64,000 nt of DNA from Rhodobacter sp. CZR27 (lineage in GTDB: Bacteria > Pseudomonadota > Alphaproteobacteria > Rhodobacterales > Rhodobacteraceae), in NCBI RefSeq assembly GCF_002407205.1, contig NZ_CP023548.1, positions 2,008,501-2,072,500 of the forward strand, written 5' to 3'. Positions within the stretch are counted from its first letter, which is position 1, and every line of letters begins with the position of its first letter. A program made the translations under genes and the position numbers. Shown here piece after piece: positions 23,320-30,106 of the stretch. The notes below the pieces were generated by a model that had not been told where the DNA came from, searched no databases, and was given only the letters and a program-made list of their open reading frames with translations.

Positions 23320-24072
23320 ATGACGACATTCAGAACAGGACTGATGGCGGGCGTCTCCGCCCTGCTGGCCACCGTTTCATCGGCCCAGACCACCACCTCC
23401 CAAGGCACGACGATGGGACAGGACTGGGAGGCGCCGGTGGTCGACACCTTCTTCAATCCCGGCGGCTCGTTGACCCTGCGCACCGAGGCCGAGATCCGTG
23501 AAAGCTGGGCCTCGCTGGGCGAGGCGCAGAAGCAGAAGGTGCGCGACGACTGCGCCTCCTTCGGCACCGCGGACGGCGCGGCAGCGGCGCCCTCGGGCGC
23601 GGGCGGCGCGACATCCACCGGCTCGTCCGGCGGAGCCTCGCCCTCTCCCGGCGTGCCGGAGGCGACCGATACCGGCGGTGCCGCAAGTCCGACGGGGCAG
23701 CCCACCGGCGACAGCGCGGCGCATGCGGCGGATGACACGACGGGCGATCCCGACACGAAGGTGAGCAACGTGGGCGAGAGCGACGCCACCACGGCCGACA
23801 TGGGCACCTCGGCCGGGCCGGGCACCTCGGATGAGCGCGTGACGGCGGCCGAGCAGGCGCAGGCCGGCGGCCCGGACGCGGAAGGCACCGGGGCCACGAC
23901 CAATCCCGATGCCGGCATGGCCACCACCGGCAGCGGCGAGGGCACCTATCAGGGCACCTCGACCTCGGCGGCCGGGGCCACGGGCGCCAACCAGGGCGAA
24001 CGCCGCTTCGATTCCGCCTCGGTCTCGCTGACCTCGTGGACGCAGATCTGCCAGATGGTCGAGAAGCTCTGA
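23320..24072 (+). CDS. Secreted low-complexity acidic protein
   Basis: Unrecognised 250-aa protein. It starts with a signal-peptide-like segment (MTTFRTGLMAGVSALLATVSSAQ, cleavage likely after SSA). A short ordered part follows (about residues 35-80, with FFNPGGSLTLRTEAEIRESW and a Cys in VRDDCASFG), then 150 residues of Ala, Thr, Gly, Ser, Pro and Asp. The end, SLTSWTQICQMVEKL, holds a second Cys that may pair with the first. Many secreted alphaproteobacterial proteins of this style are poorly described. The start has AGAGAGGACG upstream. It lies behind the BON gene and ends at a strong terminator. Confidence 0.7.
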   Translation: MTTFRTGLMAGVSALLATVSSAQTTTSQGTTMGQDWEAPVVDTFFNPGGSLTLRTEAEIRESWASLGEAQKQKVRDDCASFGTADGAAAAPSGAGGATSTGSSGGASPSPGVPEATDTGGAASPTGQPTGDSAAHAADDTTGDPDTKVSNVGESDATTADMGTSAGPGTSDERVTAAEQAQAGGPDAEGTGATTNPDAGMATTGSGEGTYQGTSTSAAGATGANQGERRFDSASVSLTSWTQICQMVEKL

Positions 24073-24102
24073 CACCTGCAACCCGCCCGCGCAGATCTCC
24101 AG

Positions 24103-24132
24103 CGGCAGGCCGGACGGCCTGCCGTTTCTTTT
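24103..24132 (+). terminator. Intrinsic terminator of the secreted protein gene
   Basis: A perfect 9-bp stem CGGCAGGCC/GGCCTGCCG with a GGAC loop, directly followed by TTTCTTTT. Canonical Rho-independent terminator, 30 bp after the stop codon. Confidence 0.88.
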
Positions 24133-24152
24133 GGCATAGGCCGCCCGATATG

Positions 24153-24185
24153 AAAAAACTCCCGCCGGGGGACCAGGCGGGAGTT
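24153..24185 (-). terminator. Intrinsic terminator on the minus strand with no gene upstream
   Basis: A perfect 10-bp stem (AACTCCCGCC at 24157-24166, GGCGGGAGTT at 24176-24185) with a 9-nt loop, followed on the minus strand by a run of six T (24158-24153). It is among the best terminators in the window, yet no minus-strand protein gene feeds into it. Confidence 0.85.
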
Positions 24186-24241
24186 GAGTCGTTCGAAGGA
24201 CCTCGGCGACATGGCGGATGTGGGAACGCCGCCGCCGATGG
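24153..24241 (-). ncRNA. Predicted small RNA of about 89 nt
   Basis: Inferred from an orphan minus-strand intrinsic terminator at 24185-24153 and an EcfG-like promoter at 24272-24248, whose spacing predicts transcription from about 24241. The interval contains no open reading frame of substance. The 3' half is the 10-bp terminator stem with loop UGGUCCCCC; upstream, a GC-rich segment can fold locally. It is likely an independent small RNA of the stress island. It could alternatively be an antisense leader or a remnant. Confidence 0.5.
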
Positions 24242-24247
24242 CATTCC

Positions 24248-24272
24248 AACAGGCCGGAGGCCCCGAAGTTCC
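24248..24272 (-). promoter_or_regulatory. EcfG-like promoter of the predicted small RNA
   Basis: On the minus strand GGAAC (24272-24268), 16 bp, TGTT (24251-24248). One mismatch to CGTT. Confidence 0.4.
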
Positions 24273-24408
24273 CACGCGAGGCCCAAGAATTGTTCCCTCA
24301 CGTCGCCGCGATCGGGGACGTATTGGCTGTTTTTTGCCGACGTTCTACCCGGATTTGGGCGGACTTTGGCCGACGAACACCACCACCCCATACACCCCGA
24401 GGCCGGGC

Positions 24409-24433
24409 GAAACCTCGTCCGCTGCGATCCGTT
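24409..24433 (+). promoter_or_regulatory. Possible EcfG-type promoter of the PRC-barrel gene
   Basis: GAAAC (24409-24413), 16 bp, CGTT (24430-24433). One mismatch in the -35 element; predicted leader about 50 nt. Confidence 0.45.
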
Positions 24434-24491
24434 GGCACCTGCAGCAGGCCATTTGGCCCTGTCCAATTGCTTCAGGCGAAAGGATCGCAAG

Positions 24492-25061
24492 ATGAAGAAA
24501 ATGATTGCCCTCTCGGCCCTTCTGGCTTCGACCACGGCTTTTGCCGCGCTGGCCCAGGATGCCACGACGCCCGGGACGACACCGACGGCGCCGGCCACCG
24601 GCACCGATACGGGCACCACGACGACGCCCGCACCGGATGCCACGACGCCCGGCACCATGACCGGCGACGATGCCGCGACGACCACGCCCCCTGCCACCAC
24701 CGGGACCGGCATGACCGGCACGGATACCGCAGTCGGCGGCGAGGGCATGCAGGTACCCGAGGGCTTCTCGCTCTATGCGGGCGAGCCGATGACGGCCGAA
24801 GACCTTCAGGACGCCGACGTATTCTCGATGAACGATGAATCGGTCAGCAACATCTCGGACTTCGTGGTGGCCGAGGATGGCAAGATCGAACAGGTGATCT
24901 TCGACGTTGGCGGCTTCCTCGGCATCGGCGCGCGCAACGTGGCCGTGCCGTTCGAGGATCTGAAGATCTACACCAACCAGGATCAGAGCGACGTTCGCGT
25001 CTATGTTCCGATGTCGCGCGACGAACTGGAGGCGCTGCCGGAATATACTGCCGTCGAGTGA
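24492..25061 (+). CDS. Exported PRC-barrel domain protein
   Basis: A 189-aa protein with a signal peptide (about residues 1-21, ending AALAQ), a Thr/Pro/Ala-rich linker to about residue 80, and a PRC-barrel-like domain (about 88-175). The domain includes MTAEDLQDADVFSMNDESV, IEQVIFDVGGFLGIGARNVAVPFEDL and a terminal VYVPMSRDELEALPEY. Periplasmic PRC-barrel proteins of this layout are common in alphaproteobacteria and often stress-induced; their partner is unknown. ATG 24492 follows AAGGATCGCAAG. It is followed by a hairpin terminator and then the dehydrogenase gene. Confidence 0.85.
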   Translation: MKKMIALSALLASTTAFAALAQDATTPGTTPTAPATGTDTGTTTTPAPDATTPGTMTGDDAATTTPPATTGTGMTGTDTAVGGEGMQVPEGFSLYAGEPMTAEDLQDADVFSMNDESVSNISDFVVAEDGKIEQVIFDVGGFLGIGARNVAVPFEDLKIYTNQDQSDVRVYVPMSRDELEALPEYTAVE

Positions 25062-25092
25062 TCGCAGACCGCATCGGGTTCCGATGCAGACC

Positions 25093-25122
25093 GGCGCGCG
25101 GGGAAACCCGCGCGCCGTTTCC
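25093..25122 (+). terminator. Terminator hairpin after the PRC-barrel gene
   Basis: A perfect 10-bp stem GGCGCGCGGG/CCCGCGCGCC closed by a GAAA tetraloop, followed by GTTTCC. Very stable; modest T tract. Confidence 0.7.
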
Positions 25123-25158
25123 GTTGTCACTGGTCGCAGAGCAGCGGCGCCCGCACAG

Positions 25159-25183
25159 GAACCTTTTCCGGCCCGTCCCGTTG
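25159..25183 (+). promoter_or_regulatory. EcfG-type promoter of the PQQ dehydrogenase gene
   Basis: GGAAC (25159-25163), 16 bp, CGTT (25180-25183). A perfect match 28 bp before the start codon. Confidence 0.8.
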
Positions 25184-25211
25184 GCGAGACGTTCCGGAGC
25201 AGGAGTTCGCC

Positions 25212-27542
25212 TTGACCGCCATCACCGCCCTCGTCTTCGCCCTCGTCGGTTTCGGCCTTCTGATTCCGGGGGCGTGGCTCCTCCTTCTGGGCGGCAGCTG
25301 GTTCCACCTCCTCGCCGGCGCGGCGATCCTGCTGACGGCGGTGCTGATCCTCCGTCGCTCGGCCGCCGCCGTCTGGCTGTATGGGCTGGTGATCCTCGGG
25401 GCGCTGGTCTGGGCCGTGCGCGAGGTCGGCTTCGACTGGTGGCAGCTGATCCCGCGGGGCGGCGTGTTCGTGCTGCTCGGGCTCTGGCTCTATCTGCCGC
25501 TCATGCGGCGCCGGCTCGTGACCTCCAGCGGCGGGGTCGCGCCGGGGCTGCCGCTCGCCCTGCCCCTGCTGGCCGCCGTCGGCACAGCGCTCTGGTCCTG
25601 GACCGCGGACGAAGCCGGCCATCGCGGACGACTGCCGACCGAGGTGGTCAATCCCCAGCCCGACCTTGGCCCCACATCAGGGCCGGAGGACTGGCACCAG
25701 TATGGCCGGACCCAGTATGGCCAGCGCTACTCGCCCCTCGACCAGATCACCATGCGGAACGTGGGCGAACTGGTCGAGGTCTGGCAGTATCGCACCGGCG
25801 ACGTGAAGCTGCCGCAGGACGTGACCGAGACGACCTATCAGGTCACGCCGCTGAAGGTCGGCGACCGGCTGTTCATCTGCACGCCGCACAACCTTGCCAT
25901 TGCGCTGGACGCCGCCACCGGGGCCGAGCACTGGCGCTTCGATGCAAATTCGGGGCTGAATCCCGACCGGCAGCACCAGACCTGCCGCGGCGTGACCTAC
26001 TGGCGCGATCCAGCGCGCGAGGTGGGCGCGAGCTGTGCCGAGCGGGTCTATCTGCCCACTGCCGACGCCCGGCTGATCGCTCTGGACGCCGCCACTGGCG
26101 AGGTCTGCACCTTCTTCGCCGAGAACGGGACACTGCATCTCGAACACGGCATGCCCTACACGCCGGCCGGCTTCTACTACTCGACCTCGCCCCCCGTGGC
26201 GGTCGGCGGGCGGGTGATCATCGGCGGGGCGGTGAATGACAACTTCTCGATCCGGTCGCAATCCGGCGTGATCCGTGCGTTCGACGCCAACAGCGGCGCA
26301 CTGCTCTGGAACTGGGACAGCGGCAATCCCGACACCACCGCCCCTATCGACTGGATGAACGGCGAGACCTACACCGCGAACTCGCCGAATTCGTGGTCGG
26401 TGTTCTCCGTGGACGAGGAGCGCGGCCTTGTCTTCATCCCGCTCGGCAACCAGGTGCCGGATCAGCTTGGCATGGGACGCTCGGCGGCGGTGGAGGCGCA
26501 TTCCTCCTCGGTCGTGGCGCTCGATGTCGTGACGGGCGCGAAGCGATGGGTGTTCCAGACGGTTCACCACGACCTGTGGGACATGGACGTGCCCGCACAG
26601 CCCGTGCTGCTCGACCTGACCATCGGGGGCGAGAGCGTGCCGGCGCTGGTGCAGCCCACCAAGCAGGGCGACATCTATGTGCTGAACCGCGAGACCGGAG
26701 AGCCACTGCTGCCGGTGACCGAGGAACCCGCGCCGCAGGAAGGCGGCCTGCCCGAGGAGACCCTAGCGGCAACGCAGCCCACCTCGGCGCTGAGCTTCAA
26801 GCCGGCCGCGCTGCGCGAGCGCGACATGTGGGGCCTGACGATCTTCGACCAACTGGTCTGCCGCATCCAGTTCCACCGCCTGTCCTACGACGGGCGCTAC
26901 ACGCCCCCGTCGGTGGGCGGCTCCATCGTGCATCCGGGCAATTTCGGCACCTTCAACTGGGGCTCGGTGGCTGTCGATCCCGAGCGGCAGGTGATGTTCG
27001 GCATGCCGACCTATCTGCCGTTCGAGGTTCGCCTGGTGCCGCGCTCCGAGATCCCGCCCCCGGGGGCGGACACCAGGGCCAGCGAGCAGGGCCTGAACCG
27101 CAACGAAGGCGCGCCCTACGGCGTGATGATGGGACCGTTCCTCGGGCCACTGCAGGTTCCGTGTTCGGCCCCGCCCTGGGGCTATGTCGCGGGCGCCGAC
27201 CTGCGCACGGGCAAGATCGCCTGGATGCACCGCAACGGCACGGTGCGCGACATGACCCCGCTGCCCCTGCCCTTCAAGGTCGGCGTTCCGGGCATTGGCG
27301 GACCGATCGTGACGAAGGGCGGTGTGGCATTCCTCGCCGCTACCGTCGACAACGAGCTGCGCGCCTATGACCTGACGACGGGCGAGCAGCTCTGGCAGCA
27401 GCGGCTGCCGGCGGGTGGGCAGTCGACGCCCATGACCTACATGCTCGACGGGCGGCAGTTCGTGGTCATGGTGGCGGGCGGGCACGGCTCGGTCGGCACG
27501 GATCCGGGCGACTACGTGATCGCCTACGCCCTGCCCGAATGA
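25212..27542 (+). CDS. gcd: Membrane-bound PQQ-dependent dehydrogenase (glucose/quinate/shikimate family)
   Basis: Oxidises a sugar or cyclic polyol in the periplasm and feeds electrons to ubiquinone. The 776-aa protein has an N-terminal membrane part of about five helices (residues 1-135) and a periplasmic eight-bladed propeller. Propeller marks include DWHQYGRTQYGQRYSPLDQI, ALDAATGAEHWRFD and VHHDLWDMDVPAQPVL, the last a PQQ-enzyme hallmark. Translation starts at TTG 25212 with AGGAG six bases upstream. A perfect EcfG promoter lies 28 bp before it. No pqq biosynthesis gene is in the window, so the cofactor is made elsewhere or imported. Glucose is the default substrate guess; quinate and related compounds are equally possible. 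Confidence 0.9.
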   Translation: MTAITALVFALVGFGLLIPGAWLLLLGGSWFHLLAGAAILLTAVLILRRSAAAVWLYGLVILGALVWAVREVGFDWWQLIPRGGVFVLLGLWLYLPLMRRRLVTSSGGVAPGLPLALPLLAAVGTALWSWTADEAGHRGRLPTEVVNPQPDLGPTSGPEDWHQYGRTQYGQRYSPLDQITMRNVGELVEVWQYRTGDVKLPQDVTETTYQVTPLKVGDRLFICTPHNLAIALDAATGAEHWRFDANSGLNPDRQHQTCRGVTYWRDPAREVGASCAERVYLPTADARLIALDAATGEVCTFFAENGTLHLEHGMPYTPAGFYYSTSPPVAVGGRVIIGGAVNDNFSIRSQSGVIRAFDANSGALLWNWDSGNPDTTAPIDWMNGETYTANSPNSWSVFSVDEERGLVFIPLGNQVPDQLGMGRSAAVEAHSSSVVALDVVTGAKRWVFQTVHHDLWDMDVPAQPVLLDLTIGGESVPALVQPTKQGDIYVLNRETGEPLLPVTEEPAPQEGGLPEETLAATQPTSALSFKPAALRERDMWGLTIFDQLVCRIQFHRLSYDGRYTPPSVGGSIVHPGNFGTFNWGSVAVDPERQVMFGMPTYLPFEVRLVPRSEIPPPGADTRASEQGLNRNEGAPYGVMMGPFLGPLQVPCSAPPWGYVAGADLRTGKIAWMHRNGTVRDMTPLPLPFKVGVPGIGGPIVTKGGVAFLAATVDNELRAYDLTTGEQLWQQRLPAGGQSTPMTYMLDGRQFVVMVAGGHGSVGTDPGDYVIAYALPE

Positions 27543-27558
27543 TCGCGCCCGGCCCCGG

Positions 27559-27882
27559 TCACAGGGTGAGGGCCACAAGCACGATCAGCACCACCACCAC
27601 CACGAGGGCAATGATCGGCCCCAGCCCGCGGCGCTCCTCGTTCCCGGCCAGTTCGCCCACGGTGGTCGGTCGGGCGGGTGCGTTGGTGGTGGCCGCGGGG
27701 ATGCGGGACTCGTGCTCGCGCGCCATCGCGATCTGCTGGGGCGTCGGCGGGGTGCCTGCCGCCTCGTCATCGGTGCCCAGCGGCGCCGCGGCGGGGTCCA
27801 TGAAGGGCACCTTGTCGCCCGCACGGCCCCGGTCGATGTCGTGCCTCAGCCGGGCACTGGTGTTGCGGTTGTCCTCGGGCAT
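27559..27882 (-). CDS. Small protein with C-terminal membrane anchor
   Basis: Unrecognised 107-aa protein. About 85 polar, probably disordered residues (Asp, Arg, Pro, Thr) precede one strongly hydrophobic C-terminal helix made of Val, Ile and Leu (about residues 88-107). It is therefore a tail-anchored or C-terminally anchored protein facing the cytoplasm. ATG 27882 follows AAGGAGACGG. A perfect EcfG promoter lies at 27938-27914. It is divergent from another small membrane protein that also has an EcfG-like promoter. Confidence 0.72.
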   Translation of the reverse strand: MPEDNRNTSARLRHDIDRGRAGDKVPFMDPAAAPLGTDDEAAGTPPTPQQIAMAREHESRIPAATTNAPARPTTVGELAGNEERRGLGPIIALVVVVVLIVLVALTL

Positions 27883-27913
27883 GTCGCCGTCTCCTTCACC
27901 ACTAATGGGTGCC

Positions 27914-27938
27914 AACGGGGCGCAGCCGGCCTTGTTCC
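27914..27938 (-). promoter_or_regulatory. EcfG-type promoter of the tail-anchored protein gene
   Basis: On the minus strand GGAAC (27938-27934), 16 bp, CGTT (27917-27914). A perfect match, about 32 bp before the ATG. Confidence 0.8.
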
Positions 27939-27942
27939 CGGG

Positions 27943-27967
27943 GGAACCTTGCGGCGCGCCCCCGGTT
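27943..27967 (+). promoter_or_regulatory. EcfG-like promoter of the divergent small gene
   Basis: GGAAC (27943-27947), 16 bp, GGTT (27964-27967). One mismatch; nearly back-to-back with the minus-strand promoter. Confidence 0.5.
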
Positions 27968-28020
27968 GACTCCCCTTGAGGCGCCGGCATGCCGCCCGGC
28001 CGCAAGCAGAGGAGCCGCGC

Positions 28021-28326
28021 ATGTCCGCATCCGAAAACAACCTCGAGAAGCAGAAGCGCCGCCATCGCGGCCCGCTGATCGGGATCATCGTCGTGGTGGT
28101 CTTCGCACTGGGGCTGCTGCTCTGGTGGGTGACCTACGAGGTGGCCGAGGGCGAGGCGCCGCGCGGCAGCGACGCGCAGGTCGACGGCCGCACCGGCGAA
28201 GTCGAGGACCGGTCGCAGAGCGGCAGCGTCGAGGGCACAAGCCCGGCCGGCGCCGCCAATTCGCCCGCACCGCCCGCCACCGCACCGCCCGCGACCGCCC
28301 CGGCCACCCCCGCCCCGGCCAACTGA
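28021..28326 (+). CDS. Small single-pass membrane protein with Ala/Pro tail
   Basis: Unrecognised 101-aa protein. A basic N-terminus (EKQKRRHRG) precedes one membrane helix (about residues 18-38, GIIVVVVFALGLLLWWV), followed by an acidic segment and a C-terminal Ala/Pro/Thr run of about 30 residues. The positive-inside rule puts the tail in the periplasm. The start ATG follows AGAGGAGCCGC. It pairs divergently with 27559-27882 and shares the stress-type control region. Confidence 0.72.
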   Translation: MSASENNLEKQKRRHRGPLIGIIVVVVFALGLLLWWVTYEVAEGEAPRGSDAQVDGRTGEVEDRSQSGSVEGTSPAGAANSPAPPATAPPATAPATPAPAN

Positions 28327-28349
28327 CGCCCAAGGCTGTCGCCGGATCG

Positions 28350-28370
28350 TCCCTCGCGCAGCGCGAGGGA
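28350..28370 (+). terminator. Hairpin after the small membrane protein gene
   Basis: Arms TCCCTCGCGC and GCGCGAGGGA around one base form a tight inverted repeat 24 bp after the stop. It is followed by CAGCGG, no T tract. Confidence 0.45.
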
Positions 28371-28387
28371 CAGCGGCGCGAATGCGG

Positions 28388-28438
28388 GAATGTTCGTTTG
28401 ATCCTGCATTCGCGCATTTGCGAAAATATCCGTTGACA
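28388..28438 (+). promoter_or_regulatory. Putative glp operon control region
   Basis: An AT-richer stretch ahead of glpD contains AATGTTCGTTT (28389-28399), resembling a DeoR/GlpR-type half site, and the dyad TTCGC-N6-GCGAA (28409-28424). TTGACA at 28433-28438 is a perfect -35 hexamer, but I find no good -10 at 17 bp. A GlpR-like repressor is the family expectation; no regulator gene is adjacent. Confidence 0.4.
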
Positions 28439-28489
28439 AAACGCCGCAGGTCCGGCTCCTCTTGGCATACGCTGGGAGGAGGCGTGACC

Positions 28490-30106
28490 GTGGCAGTGCA
28501 AGGAACCGGAGTTGCTCCGGTCGATCTCTTCATCATCGGGGGCGGCATCAACGGCTGCGGCATTGCCCGCGACGCCGCCGGGCGCGGTCTGAGCGTGACG
28601 CTGGCCGAGATGGGCGATCTGGCGCAGGCGACCTCCTCGGCCTCGACGAAGCTCTTTCACGGCGGGCTGCGCTACCTCGAATATTTCGAGTTCCGTCTGG
28701 TGCGCGAGGCGCTCGAGGAACGCGAGACCCTGCTGGCCGCCATGCCGCACATCTCCTGGCCCATGCGCTTCGTGCTGCCCTGGCAGCCCGAGATGCGGTT
28801 CGAGAGCGACACGCCGACCTCGCGCATCCTCGGGCGGCTGATGCCGTGGATGAAGGGCCGGCGCCCGGCCTGGCTGATCCGGCTGGCGCTCGAGACCTAT
28901 GACCGGCTGGGCGGGCGCAGGATCCTGCCGCCGGCCCGCGCCGTGGACCTGACGCGGGACGAGGCCGGCAAGCCGCTGCAACGCCGCTTCACCAAGGGCT
29001 GGGAATATTCCGACTGCTGGGTCGAGGACTCCCGCCTCGTGGTGCTGAACGCCCGCGACGCCGAGGCGCGAGGCGCGACCGTGCTGACCCGGACAAGGGT
29101 CACCGGCGCCGAGCGGCAGGGCGAACTCTGGCACGTGACGACCGAGAGCCCGGAGGGCGTGCGCGAGCACCAGGCCCGCGCGCTGGTGAACGCGGGTGGC
29201 CCCTGGGTCGGGCAGATCGTCCGCCAGACCCTGCACCTGCCCACGACCGAGGACGTGCGCCTCGTGCGCGGCAGCCATATCGTGACCCGCCGGCTCTATG
29301 ACCACGACCGCTGCTACTTCTTCCAGGGCACGGACGGCCGGATCATCTTCTCCATCCCCTACGAGACCGATTTCACCCTGATCGGCACCACCGACCAGGA
29401 CCACGACGGCCCGCCCGAGACCGCCCGCTGCACCGAGGCCGAGCAGGATTACCTCTGCGCCTTCGCCTCGCAGTATTTCGAACGCCCCGTCACGCGGGAC
29501 GACATCGTCTGGACCTACTCGGGGGTTCGGCCGCTCTACAACGACGGGGCCAAGTCGGCGACGGCGGCGACGCGCGACTACGTGCTGTCGCTCGACCGGA
29601 ACGGGCCGCCGCTGCTCAATGTCTTCGGCGGCAAGATCACCACCTACCGCAGGCTGGCGGAAAGCGCGCTGGCGCGGCTGGCACCGTTCTTCCCGCGGGC
29701 GGGCGGCCCCTGGACCGCGGGCGCGCCGCTGCCCGGCGGCGACTTCCCCTGGGACGGCGCGGCGCGGCTTGCCGCCGACCTGCGCCGCGACCATCCCTTC
29801 CTGTCCGAACGCTGGGCGATGCGCCTCGTCCGGGCCTACGGGACGGAGGCGCGAAAGATTCTCGGCGAGGCTCGCAAGACGCTTGATCTGGGCCGGGAGT
29901 TCGGTGCTACCCTCACCGAGGCCGAGGTTCGGTGGCTGATGGCGCGGGAACATGCGCAGCGGGCGGAAGACGTGGTCTGGCGGCGGAGCAAGCTCGGCCT
30001 GCGGATGACGCCCGAGGAGATCGCGGCGCTCGACGACTGGATGGCCGCAGCACGGACCGAAAAGCGAGACCCGGCACAAAGCCGGGCGGCGAAGGGGGGA
30101 GAATGA
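28490..30106 (+). CDS. glpD: Aerobic glycerol-3-phosphate dehydrogenase
   Basis: Membrane-associated FAD enzyme that oxidises glycerol-3-phosphate to dihydroxyacetone phosphate and reduces quinone. The 538-aa product opens with the FAD fingerprint FIIGGGINGCGIARDAAGRG and has TKLFHGGLRYLE, TDFTLIGTTDQDH and the closing FGGKITTYRRLAE, all family marks. I start it at GTG 28490, 7 bases after AGGAGG; GTG 28484 is too close to that site. It heads the glycerol operon; its stop overlaps the glpS start (ATGA). Confidence 0.95.
   Translation: MAVQGTGVAPVDLFIIGGGINGCGIARDAAGRGLSVTLAEMGDLAQATSSASTKLFHGGLRYLEYFEFRLVREALEERETLLAAMPHISWPMRFVLPWQPEMRFESDTPTSRILGRLMPWMKGRRPAWLIRLALETYDRLGGRRILPPARAVDLTRDEAGKPLQRRFTKGWEYSDCWVEDSRLVVLNARDAEARGATVLTRTRVTGAERQGELWHVTTESPEGVREHQARALVNAGGPWVGQIVRQTLHLPTTEDVRLVRGSHIVTRRLYDHDRCYFFQGTDGRIIFSIPYETDFTLIGTTDQDHDGPPETARCTEAEQDYLCAFASQYFERPVTRDDIVWTYSGVRPLYNDGAKSATAATRDYVLSLDRNGPPLLNVFGGKITTYRRLAESALARLAPFFPRAGGPWTAGAPLPGGDFPWDGAARLAADLRRDHPFLSERWAMRLVRAYGTEARKILGEARKTLDLGREFGATLTEAEVRWLMAREHAQRAEDVVWRRSKLGLRMTPEEIAALDDWMAAARTEKRDPAQSRAAKGGE

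Larger units (their letters stand above)
24073..24491. other. 419-bp region without protein genes
   Basis: No plausible coding sequence. It holds two opposed terminators, a predicted minus-strand small RNA and the promoter and leader of the PRC-barrel gene, each listed separately. Confidence 0.6.
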
